Of a DNA stretch of 6,005 nucleotides, positions 1 through 6,005 are shown one piece after another (positions within the stretch are counted from its first letter, which is position 1; every line of letters begins with the position of its first letter). This DNA is from Chryseobacterium gleum. GTDB lineage: Bacteria > Bacteroidota > Bacteroidia > Flavobacteriales_D > Crocinitomicaceae. The DNA lies in the NCBI GenBank assembly GCA_945877005.1, contig CAMCQL010000126.1, positions 1 to 6,005 of the forward strand, read 5' to 3'. The notes under the pieces are model-generated. The model did not search any database, had not been told where the DNA came from, and saw nothing but the letters and a program-made list of their open reading frames with translations. A program made the translations under genes and the position numbers.

Positions 1-150
1 CTCAAATGGAATGGCGGAGAGATTAAATGGGAAAATTCAAGAAATAAAAATTCATGCTAAAGGATACAGAAAGTTTGAAAATTTTAGGAGCGCTATATTA
101 TTTTTCCATGGAGGATTAAATCTTTACCCACACAAATAATGGTAGAACCC
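1..150 (+). mobile_element. Right end of an insertion sequence (putative boundary near 150)
   Basis: The transposase tail at 2-139 implies that an IS ends just after it. Read from outside inwards on the minus strand, the sequence from 150 begins GGGTTCTACCATTATTTG. ISL3-family terminal repeats commonly begin GG-x-T-C-T, so 150 is a plausible outer edge, with the terminal repeat overlapping the transposase stop codon. The adjoining bases TTTTTTCT (151-158) would suit the AT-rich 8-bp target duplication known for this family. The left IS end and the other copy of the duplication are outside the window, so the boundary is an inference. Confidence 0.45.
2..139 (+). CDS. C-terminal end of a DDE transposase (ISL3-like), 5' part outside window
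   Basis: The first 45 codons on the plus strand form an open frame that is already running at the left edge and ends in TAA. The peptide starts SNGMAERLNGKIQEIK, continues with GYRKFENFRSAILFF and ends GGLNLYPHK. An N-G-x-x-E-x-x-N-G-K-I run followed by a G-Y/F-R-x-F-x-x-F-R segment is the typical end of DDE transposases of the ISL3 (IS204/IS1001/IS1096/IS1165) type; the Glu in AERLNG is probably the last acidic catalytic residue. This is motif recognition from a short tail. The ISL3 assignment, or the related Bacteroidota group labelled ISAon1, is tentative. Whether the element is intact cannot be judged, because the rest lies left of the window. It is convergent with the operon at 225-6005 and unrelated to it in function. 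Confidence 0.75.
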   Translation, partial: SNGMAERLNGKIQEIKIHAKGYRKFENFRSAILFFHGGLNLYPHK

Positions 151-224
151 TTTTTTCTAATGGAAATAAGAGGTGTTAAAAAGAGAATTTTTTAGTGATG
201 AAAGTTATTTTGGTTCTCTCTAAC
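140..224. other. Convergent intergenic gap between transposase and operon end
   Basis: This 85-bp stretch separates the TAA of the transposase (plus strand) from the TAG of the last operon gene (minus strand). I see no gene in it. It contains the putative outer IS edge at 150, the AT-only inverted repeat at 177-194, and most of the weak hairpin at 206-232. Confidence 0.6.
177..194. repeat. Short AT-only inverted repeat between IS end and operon end
   Basis: TAAAAA at 177-182 is the reverse complement of TTTTTA at 189-194, with a 6-base spacer. It lies in the convergent gap between the transposase and the last operon gene. It has A and T runs on both strands but no G/C in the stem, so any role as a bidirectional terminator is weak. 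Chance is a reasonable explanation in DNA this AT-rich. Confidence 0.2.
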
Positions 225-232
225 CTAAAATA
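206..232 (-). terminator. Possible weak terminator hairpin overlapping the last operon stop codon
   Basis: On the minus strand TATTTT-A-GGTT pairs with AACC-AAAATA around a 6-base AGAGAG loop. This gives ten base pairs with a single bulged A. The TAG stop of the 443-residue gene (225-227) lies inside the upstream arm. The stem has only two G-C pairs and no U-tract follows directly, so it is a poor intrinsic terminator. Its position at the very end of a five-gene run is the main argument for it. Confidence 0.3.
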
Positions 233-1556
233 TTCTTCTTTTATAGAGAAAATATCCAACAGGAATTCGAACTGAGCCAAATGTTTCTCTTGCATTCATT
301 GAATCAATCTGAAATCCGAATCGGTTTCCTTCGTATTTAAGTATTCCTCCGTTAAACGATGAAAGTGTAGTAGGTGGAACTACATCAGAAGAATAGAAGT
401 AAATGAAGTTTTTCGTTTGTTGAATCTTTAATGGAGGTGAAAATAAGAATCGTAGTTGATTGTCGTTTTCCTTTCGAAGAATTCCTTTTGAAAATAATTG
501 ATTTAGTAAATTTTGAATGTTAGTATTGATTGATAATAACAAAGCAAATGCGGGGACTTTTTTATCTTGCAGGGTTACTGTTTCAGTAACATTAAAGTCT
601 TCATCTAATTGAGATGTAATTACTTTTTCTTTCACATTGATAAATCCACCTTGGTGATACGACAAATCTCCTTCCCATGCATTTAAAAATGAATTGACAG
701 GAAAACTAATTCTTCTACCAAGTTTTTCCATAAGTTGGTAATAAGGATCTTCAGGGGACGATCTAAGATCATTGATGTTTAGATGCAAATGAACTGTATT
801 GTCTCTTTGTAAATTACTTATGAAAGATAATCCTTCTTTTTTTGGACTGATTTTCAGGTTTTTTTTACTGCGTATGTAGGTTTTTACTTGCACTGAACTT
901 GAATCTGAATCATGAGCAACCAAGATTGCGTCAATTCCTTTTTCATTGACTTTTGGATGATTGATGTATACAACTGTTTTTTCTTTTTTGAATTCTTTTT
1001 CACGCTCAAATTTTTTCCAGTTTTTAGAAATATCATTTTTTTTGGAATACATTACATGGTACATTCTGCGAGGTAAATTGTCACCTTTATAAAGAAACAC
1101 CCAATCAGCTCCATAGGTTAAATAAGTGTTTTTTTTATCTAAAGCAAATACGTGTTGTGTTCCTACAAGTGTATCTTTAATGACTGAATTTTGTCTTAGT
1201 CGGGCTATTCCAGAAATGATTTTACTACTATCGCTTACTTTTGCCAATGTTCCCCATTCCCCAGAATCATTCGCGAAAAAATAGATGTCCGTTTGAATAT
1301 CGAGCCCATAACTTTTAGCTTGTGCAAGCAAAAACTCTGGTGAACAAAGGTCTCTGAAAGGAATTTTGTTGTAATACAAAAGGGAGGAGGTTTCTTCTGC
1401 AATATCTAGCAATTTTATTCTTCCTAAAAATTGCCCTTCTGGCATACGGTCTAATAATGAAGGGTTTTCTTTTTGTTTAAATAACAAGGGCCTAAAATAA
1501 AAGAATGCAATCAATAATGAAAGTAGAAAAATAATGAATGTAACTTTTCGAATCAT
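225..1556 (-). CDS. Membrane-anchored DUF4836-like hypothetical protein (443 aa)
   Basis: Function unknown. The protein starts MIRK and has one hydrophobic segment at about residues 5-21, followed by Arg and Lys residues. This suggests a single N-terminal signal anchor with the rest outside the cytoplasm; there is no lipobox and no clear signal-peptidase site. The body (about 35-443) mixes short alternating beta-like stretches with a very basic, probably helical patch at 178-193. Several motifs match the upstream neighbour in order: a Pro-Glu start of the mature part (39-40), YGLDIQTDIYFF (83-94), WEGD (294-297), VPAF (334-337), and PLKIQQTKNFIYFYSSDVV (375-393). It is therefore probably a shortened, diverged paralogue of the 629-residue DUF4836-like protein. 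The ATG lies 3 bp after the neighbour's TAG, in the same frame, without a Shine-Dalgarno sequence; translation is probably coupled. It is the last gene of the run and ends in TAG. Confidence 0.8.
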   Translation of the reverse strand: MIRKVTFIIFLLSLLIAFFYFRPLLFKQKENPSLLDRMPEGQFLGRIKLLDIAEETSSLLYYNKIPFRDLCSPEFLLAQAKSYGLDIQTDIYFFANDSGEWGTLAKVSDSSKIISGIARLRQNSVIKDTLVGTQHVFALDKKNTYLTYGADWVFLYKGDNLPRRMYHVMYSKKNDISKNWKKFEREKEFKKEKTVVYINHPKVNEKGIDAILVAHDSDSSSVQVKTYIRSKKNLKISPKKEGLSFISNLQRDNTVHLHLNINDLRSSPEDPYYQLMEKLGRRISFPVNSFLNAWEGDLSYHQGGFINVKEKVITSQLDEDFNVTETVTLQDKKVPAFALLLSINTNIQNLLNQLFSKGILRKENDNQLRFLFSPPLKIQQTKNFIYFYSSDVVPPTTLSSFNGGILKYEGNRFGFQIDSMNARETFGSVRIPVGYFLYKRRIF

Positions 1557-1559
1557 TTT

Positions 1560-3449
1560 CTATTTCGCAAGAATGAAGGCAGAATTTATTAAGTCTAAAA
1601 GGTATTTTCCAGAGTCAGTGTATTTTCCTTCGAAATAATAATTAACATCAAAATTGGTGTGATCAGGAGTTGTTTTCTCTGTCGTCAATTCTATGTACCC
1701 TTCTTTTCCTCTAATCGCATTTAATATTTCGTTCTGTTTGTTAGTAAAGACTTGTTTAGGAATTTTATTCAGTACCTGTCCGATATTTACATAAGCATAC
1801 ATGAATTTACTTTTTTTAGCGTGTTTTGCTTTATTTCCAGTAAGTGACTGGTTTCCATATCCATTCGCATGGTTGATGACTAAGTCTTCATCATTTGTGA
1901 CAATTAATAAGCCCTCTTTATTTGCAATTATATAAGCAGGAACGGAGTTCAATACTGCATCTTCAATTTTCCAGTAATGATCTATTTTCTTAAATCTTGA
2001 AGTCATTCGACTCATGTATTGTAAGATTTTTTCAGGTATGTCAGCTCTGCCCGTGGAAAACCCAACAGTAAAAATTGGCATATCTTCTTCACCAACAACT
2101 TCTTTTTCTGTGTAGGCAAACGTAGTTTCATCGTAACTAAATTCGATTCTTTTTGTTTTAACTTTTTTCATTCCATTAAAAGTTCCAAACATACTTCCTT
2201 TGTAAGTATCGAAAACTGCGTCTGTGTTGATAAATTCATGGAGTAATTCTGCCTTTAAAACATTACTTGTCACACGTGGATCTTTCTCATTTTTTAATAG
2301 AGGAATAATGATGTCGTAGGCTTTTTCAAATCCTTCTTTTAGATTAATATTATATGTAAAGAAACCGGGGCTGTCTTGGTGTATATAATTCAATACTTTT
2401 TTATCGAACTTTGTGCTATTTAGGCGTTCATAAATTTCCCCTAATTTTTTTCCGTAAGTCGCATTAAAACTAAGTTCAATTTTGTTATCTCTCAAAAAGA
2501 TATCACCCATGATAACGTTTCCAGTATAGAGAGTTTTTATATCTTTGAATAGTTCTGGAAACATTGTTTGAAAATACCAAAATCCTTTTGCGTATTGAAA
2601 GTTTCGAGAATTATCAATGTATATAATCCCTTCTGATTCATGAGAAAGGAGCAACTTAAATTTCGGATCTTGTTGTTGAAGATTTATGTTGTTAACGAAC
2701 AATTCTTCTAAAATTTGTTTAAGATATTCACTTTGTAATTGAGTAGAGATACTATCACGAAGCTCAAAATAGGTTTTATAAAGTACATTCGAAGTATCTA
2801 TCGCCGTTTCACTGTCGTCTTCTTCGAGTTCATTGTTATTGAGTATTTTGTAAATCGGTTCATCTTCACCCGTTTTTGTACTTTCATTTTCGCCTTCCTC
2901 TTTTTTATCTTCAAACACATACCCATTGCCACGTGCTGTCCAAATTGAATCCAGTATTTTTTTCACTTTGTCTTCATTCGGATCAACTCTTAAGACCAAT
3001 CCATGTTTCTGATCTTTGATAATTAAATGATTAAAATAACTTTTGTAGTAATCGATAGATGGTATTTTAATTTTTGTCTTTTCATAATCGTCAAATACTT
3101 GCAATAAGGAGTTCTTATCACTAATTCCAAATGAGAATCCAGAGAGTTCGTATAGATTTGTTTTTCCATAAAATACGTGGAATTTTTGGTTGAAATCAAT
3201 TCCTGCATCTTTCAATGATTTATTATCAGCCGAACCATCAAACATTTCAGATTGAACTTCTTCCATGAATTCATACTGAATCAGTGAATCCATTTGAATT
3301 TTTTTCAATAAGGATGTATTATTGATACTAATTACCGTAACAGCATCCTTTGGTACCATCGCGTCAGAAGTCTGCGCCCATACAAGTGCACTTGAATAAC
3401 ACAAAAAGTAGGTTAGAACTATAAAATATTTTATATATTGTTTCGACAT
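1560..3449 (-). CDS. Secreted DUF4836-like protein (629 aa), function unknown
   Basis: This is an exported protein with no known activity. Residues 1-25 form a signal peptide: a hydrophobic core at about 8-22, then V-W-A before Q26, a good signal peptidase I site. There is no lipobox, whereas many DUF4836 proteins are lipoproteins. The mature part opens with VPKDAVTVISINNTSLLKK (32-50), the hallmark N-terminus of DUF4836 (Pro-Lys-Asp-Ala, then a strand, then N-x-x-S-L-L-x-K). Other family-like parts are SPGFFTYNINL (360-370), MPIFTVGF (457-464), PAYIIANKEGLLIVTNDEDLV (504-524, a strand pair), and a C-terminal FEGKYTDSGKYLLDLI (606-621). An acidic, Glu/Asp/Lys-rich low-complexity stretch at about 179-218 looks like a linker missing from the downstream relative. 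The assignment rests on recognised motifs, not a search. It starts at ATG 11 bp after the lipoprotein gene, with no clear ribosome binding site, and ends in TAG. Confidence 0.82.
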   Translation of the reverse strand: MSKQYIKYFIVLTYFLCYSSALVWAQTSDAMVPKDAVTVISINNTSLLKKIQMDSLIQYEFMEEVQSEMFDGSADNKSLKDAGIDFNQKFHVFYGKTNLYELSGFSFGISDKNSLLQVFDDYEKTKIKIPSIDYYKSYFNHLIIKDQKHGLVLRVDPNEDKVKKILDSIWTARGNGYVFEDKKEEGENESTKTGEDEPIYKILNNNELEEDDSETAIDTSNVLYKTYFELRDSISTQLQSEYLKQILEELFVNNINLQQQDPKFKLLLSHESEGIIYIDNSRNFQYAKGFWYFQTMFPELFKDIKTLYTGNVIMGDIFLRDNKIELSFNATYGKKLGEIYERLNSTKFDKKVLNYIHQDSPGFFTYNINLKEGFEKAYDIIIPLLKNEKDPRVTSNVLKAELLHEFINTDAVFDTYKGSMFGTFNGMKKVKTKRIEFSYDETTFAYTEKEVVGEEDMPIFTVGFSTGRADIPEKILQYMSRMTSRFKKIDHYWKIEDAVLNSVPAYIIANKEGLLIVTNDEDLVINHANGYGNQSLTGNKAKHAKKSKFMYAYVNIGQVLNKIPKQVFTNKQNEILNAIRGKEGYIELTTEKTTPDHTNFDVNYYFEGKYTDSGKYLLDLINSAFILAK

Positions 3450-3460
3450 GTTTCTGAATT

Positions 3461-4144
3461 CTATTTTTCTTGCTTCTTACTATCACTAAGATAGATGGTA
3501 TTTTCTAATAATTTCAAATTTTTAATCAACGAATAAGTAGAGTTTTTAACTAAGATATTTAATTTATTTGGTGATACTATACTTTGTGGATTGTCAAATT
3601 TTTCAATGGGCTTTTCAAATCGTGAAATTGAGAAATATTTTCCATTTTTTAAAGCCTCTAAATCTTCCCTTTTTAAACGTGAAGTAAAATCTTGTGTGAT
3701 GGAAGGTATTGATCTTGTTAATTTGTTATTTTCCCATACTAACCAGTTTGTTTCTATTTCTTTTATTGTTTTTGATTTGCTTTCTTCTTCAAAAACTTCT
3801 TTGATTGCTTTTTGGAGCGCTACTACTGATGTAAAGTCACATTGAAATTTTAGTATGAAATCATTGAAATTAGTTTCTGTTTTTACATTACTAATTCCTT
3901 CTTTTTTCGAAATTAATTCTTTGTATTTGTTTATTTTATCTTTGATTTCATTAATTGAAGGAACTTTTGCTCCATCTAAACTGTCAAGCGCGAGAATCGA
4001 GTTTACCTTAATTTTGCTTGAACTTAAGTTGATTTTATAAGAAAATGTCCCCGATCCATCATTTTTTAGTGAAATTTCATCGAAAATCTCTATACATGAT
4101 GAAAATGAAAATATTAATACTATAAACCAGAATATTTTTTTCAT
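3461..4144 (-). CDS. Small putative lipoprotein, LppM/DUF3153-like pattern (227 aa)
   Basis: The N-terminus MKKIFWFIVLIFSFSSC is a compact lipoprotein signal: two Lys, a hydrophobic core, and the lipobox F-S-S-C with Cys17 as the expected lipidated residue. The mature protein continues with a strand-turn-strand SLKNDGSGTFSYKINL (25-40), a Lys-rich helical region at about 65-83, then GISNVKTETNFNDFILKFQ (83-101), followed by a helix at about 105-122. A D-G-S-G-T turn soon after the lipid Cys and a later strand pair followed by a helix recall LppM/DUF3153-type lipoproteins, but this is a pattern resemblance only. The function is unknown. I chose the ATG at 4144: it gives the cleanest signal peptide and sits 4 bp after the prfA stop. 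A GTG at 4165 would add seven residues and overlap prfA by 17 bp. The gene ends in TAG and is followed after 11 bp by the DUF4836-like gene, a likely envelope partner. Confidence 0.8.
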   Translation of the reverse strand: MKKIFWFIVLIFSFSSCIEIFDEISLKNDGSGTFSYKINLSSSKIKVNSILALDSLDGAKVPSINEIKDKINKYKELISKKEGISNVKTETNFNDFILKFQCDFTSVVALQKAIKEVFEEESKSKTIKEIETNWLVWENNKLTRSIPSITQDFTSRLKREDLEALKNGKYFSISRFEKPIEKFDNPQSIVSPNKLNILVKNSTYSLIKNLKLLENTIYLSDSKKQEK

Positions 4145-4148
4145 CGAA

Positions 4149-5231
4149 TTAATTATTTTCTTCACCTTTCATTCGTTCTGCATTTTCTGCCATTTTAAGT
4201 GCGTCAATCATATCTTTTATATCTCCGTTCATGAAAGCAGAAAGATTATAAATCGTTTTATTGATTCGGTGATCTGTGATTCTTCCTTGAGGGTAATTAT
4301 AAGTTCTGATTTTTGCAGAACGGTCACCAGTAGAAACCAACGTTTTTCTCTTTGCCGCTCGTTCTTCGTGTACTCGGTCTAATTCAATTTGATACAATCT
4401 AGATCGTAGAACCGAAATCGCTTTTTCCAAGTTTTTATGTTGAGATCTACCATCCTGACATTCTACGACAAGTCCAGATGGTAAGTGGGTCAATCGAATC
4501 GCCGATTCAGTTTTATTAATGTGCTGACCACCAGCTCCAGAAGCTCTAAAGGTGTCTTTTCGAACATCATTCATATCTAATTCAAAATCAACTTCTTCTG
4601 CTTCAGGTAAAACAGCTACAGTTATTGCAGAGGTATGCACACGACCTTGAGATTCAGTTTCTGGAACACGTTGCACCCTATGTACACCGGATTCAAATTT
4701 TAGCATACCGTATAAACCTTCACCTTCAATTTCAATAGAAATTTCTTTAAATCCCTTTGTACCTCCTTCTTGTGAGTTTAAAATTTCATATTTCCATCCC
4801 ATTTCTTTAAAGAACATGGTGTACATTCTAAAACAATCTTCAACAAAAATACAAGCTTCATCTCCACCTGTTCCAGCACGGAGCTCCATTATTGCATTTT
4901 TATCATCTTCCGGGTCTTTTGGAATGAGTAAAACTTTTAACTCTTCCTCTATGATGGGGCGTTGATTTTCCAATTCATCGATTTCTATCTTTGCCATTTC
5001 TCGCATTTCTGGATCTTCCTCAACAGCAAGGATTTCTTTCGAGTTTTTTATATTGTCAATGATATTTCTGTAGTTTTTGTAAACTTTGACAACTTCATCA
5101 AGTTCTTTGTATTCTTTATTTAGTTTCACATAGCGATCCATATCTGATATAATATCAGGATCTACTATAAGTGTCCCAACTTCCGTAAAACGGTATTCAA
5201 TCGCTTCTAATTTTTTTAATAAATCTTGCAT
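4149..5231 (-). CDS. prfA: Peptide chain release factor 1 (RF1)
   Basis: This is a cytoplasmic class I release factor that reads UAA and UAG in the ribosomal A site and triggers peptidyl-tRNA hydrolysis. At 360 residues it matches the usual RF1 length. An N-terminal helical region (about 1-105) is followed by ELRAGTGGDEA (116-126), opening the PCRF-type domain. HRVQRVPETESQGRVHTSA (184-202) holds the tripeptide P-E-T (190-192) at the RF1 P-x-T stop-recognition site; RF2 would have S-P-F. The catalytic loop SGAGGQHINKTESAIR (231-246) contains GGQ at 234-236, the Gln that is methylated by PrmC in known RF1s. ECQDGRSQHKN (257-267) and GDRSAKIRTYNYPQGRITDHR (302-322) complete the RF1 signature. 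The sequence looks intact and functional. The ATG lies 9 bp after purM with no Shine-Dalgarno sequence, as is common in Bacteroidota. It ends in TAA and the lipoprotein gene follows after 4 bp. Confidence 0.97.
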   Translation of the reverse strand: MQDLLKKLEAIEYRFTEVGTLIVDPDIISDMDRYVKLNKEYKELDEVVKVYKNYRNIIDNIKNSKEILAVEEDPEMREMAKIEIDELENQRPIIEEELKVLLIPKDPEDDKNAIMELRAGTGGDEACIFVEDCFRMYTMFFKEMGWKYEILNSQEGGTKGFKEISIEIEGEGLYGMLKFESGVHRVQRVPETESQGRVHTSAITVAVLPEAEEVDFELDMNDVRKDTFRASGAGGQHINKTESAIRLTHLPSGLVVECQDGRSQHKNLEKAISVLRSRLYQIELDRVHEERAAKRKTLVSTGDRSAKIRTYNYPQGRITDHRINKTIYNLSAFMNGDIKDMIDALKMAENAERMKGEENN

Positions 5232-5240
5232 CTTTTATTT

Positions 5241-6005
5241 TTAATAAACGAATTCCCCAAATTCAGATTGAATGGTTAATTTCTTTCCATCATACGCCTC
5301 TACACGCCCAACAATTTTTGCGTCAACATTGAAAGATTTTGAAATTTCAATGATTGTATCTGCTAGTTCTGGTGCAACATATACTTCCATTCTGTGTCCC
5401 ATATTGAACACTTTGTACATTTCTTTCCATTCTGTTTTAGATTCTTCTTGAATCGTTTTGAATAGTGGAGGAAGTTCAAATAAATTATCTTTTATAATAT
5501 GAACGTTTTCTACAAAATGTAAAACTTTCGTTTGTGCCCCGCCACTGCAATGAACCATTCCATGAATTTCTGATCGATGGTTGTCAAGTATTTTTTTGAT
5601 TATTGGGGCATAAGTTCTTGTAGGTGACAATACTAATTGACCTGCATTTATAGGGCTGTCTTTTACAGAATCAGTCAGTTTATAGGAACCTGAGTACACT
5701 AAATCTTCAGGTACAGCAGCATCAAAACTTTCAGGATATTTAGTAGCTAATTCATGAATAAACACATCGTGTCTTGCAGATGTCAATCCATTGCTACCCA
5801 TTCCTCCATTGTAAGAAGATTCGTAGCTTGCTTGTCCAAAAGAGGAAAGCCCAACGATGACATCTCCCGGTTGGATTGTGTGGTTAGAAATCACCTCTTC
5901 ACGTTTCATTCTACAAACTACGGTTGAATCAACAATCAATGTTCGAACCAAATCTCCTACGTCTGCAGTTTCTCCTCCCGTGGATTGAATTCCAATCCCT
6001 TGATT
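5241..6005 (-). CDS. purM: Phosphoribosylformylglycinamidine cyclo-ligase (AIR synthase), N-terminus outside window
   Basis: PurM closes the imidazole ring, converting FGAM to AIR with ATP in the fifth step of de novo purine synthesis. It is a cytoplasmic dimer. The visible part is the last 254 residues, and the frame stays open to the right edge. It shows GGETADVGDLVRT (10-22 of the fragment), the end of the ATP-binding N-terminal domain. The AIRS C-terminal domain follows, with GDVIVGLSSFGQASYE (47-62), GGMGSNGLTSARHDVF (67-82), LSPTRTYAP (126-134), HCSGGAQTK (152-160) and MYKVFNMGHRM (196-206). The long glycine-rich insertion before SNGLTSAR and the VGDLVRT variant are typical of Bacteroidota PurM. 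A TTG at 5951 is only an internal Leu codon: the conserved GGETA motif lies upstream of it. The full protein is probably near 390 residues, so about a third is missing to the right. It ends in TAA and is the first visible gene of the run. Confidence 0.95.
   Translation of the reverse strand, partial: NQGIGIQSTGGETADVGDLVRTLIVDSTVVCRMKREEVISNHTIQPGDVIVGLSSFGQASYESSYNGGMGSNGLTSARHDVFIHELATKYPESFDAAVPEDLVYSGSYKLTDSVKDSPINAGQLVLSPTRTYAPIIKKILDNHRSEIHGMVHCSGGAQTKVLHFVENVHIIKDNLFELPPLFKTIQEESKTEWKEMYKVFNMGHRMEVYVAPELADTIIEISKSFNVDAKIVGRVEAYDGKKLTIQSEFGEFVY

Noticed and set aside
2739..2948. Plus-strand open frame of 69 codons
   Set aside because: It lies antisense inside the DUF4836-like gene. Its Phe/Ile-rich product is what the opposite strand of a Lys/Glu/Asn-rich coding stretch gives. 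It has no recognisable motif.
3023..3208. Minus-strand open frame of 61 codons
   Set aside because: It is an alternative frame fully inside the DUF4836-like gene, with no family features.
3591..4040. Two plus-strand open frames (3591-3845 and 3855-4040)
   Set aside because: Both are antisense to the lipoprotein gene, whose signal peptide and lipobox make the minus strand the credible one.
4145..4165. GTG at 4165 as the start of the lipoprotein gene
   Set aside because: It would overlap prfA by 17 bp and place seven extra residues before a signal peptide that is already complete from the ATG at 4144.
4145..5240. Possible frameshift or regulatory site in the RF gene, as in prfB
   Set aside because: The programmed frameshift belongs to RF2. 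This gene is a continuous RF1 with a P-x-T motif and no internal stop.
5949..5951. TTG at 5951 as the start of purM
   Set aside because: The frame continues upstream with the conserved GGETADVGD motif, so this TTG encodes an internal Leu and the gene simply runs off the right edge.
1..6005. CRISPR array, tRNA or rRNA gene, riboswitch, replication origin
   Set aside because: I found no regularly spaced direct repeats and no recognisable tRNA or rRNA segments. The coding density from 225 onward leaves gaps of at most 11 bp between genes, so there is no room for a leader or riboswitch.

Overview
The window is a low-GC piece of a bacterial chromosome that looks like Bacteroidota, probably a flavobacteria-like lineage. 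Four signs support this: the Bacteroidota-type PurM with its long glycine-rich insertion, genes that start without a clear Shine-Dalgarno sequence, a gene that looks like the Bacteroidota envelope family DUF4836, and strong A/T bias. The genus cannot be named from this sequence.

From about 225 to the right edge, everything reads on the minus strand as one tightly packed five-gene run. In transcription order it holds: (1) purM, the AIR synthase of purine synthesis, with its N-terminal part beyond the right edge; (2) prfA, peptide chain release factor 1, complete; (3) a small lipoprotein of unknown function; (4) a 629-residue secreted DUF4836-like protein; (5) a 443-residue membrane-anchored protein that appears to be a shorter, diverged relative of (4). 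Gaps are 9, 4, 11 and 3 bp, so co-transcription is very likely. The promoter must lie beyond the right edge.

The left 150 bp are different. On the plus strand, 2-139 encodes the last 45 residues of a DDE transposase resembling ISL3-type elements. A plausible outer IS end lies at about 150. The transposase therefore converges on the operon and stops roughly 75 bp past the last operon stop codon. The 140-224 gap holds the putative IS end, an AT-only inverted repeat and a weak hairpin that overlaps the last stop codon.

No clearly new system is evident. The most interesting part is the uncharacterised envelope trio behind purM-prfA. It consists of a lipoprotein plus two collinear, apparently paralogous exported proteins, and all three genes end in UAG, the stop codon read by RF1 but not RF2, while purM and prfA end in UAA.
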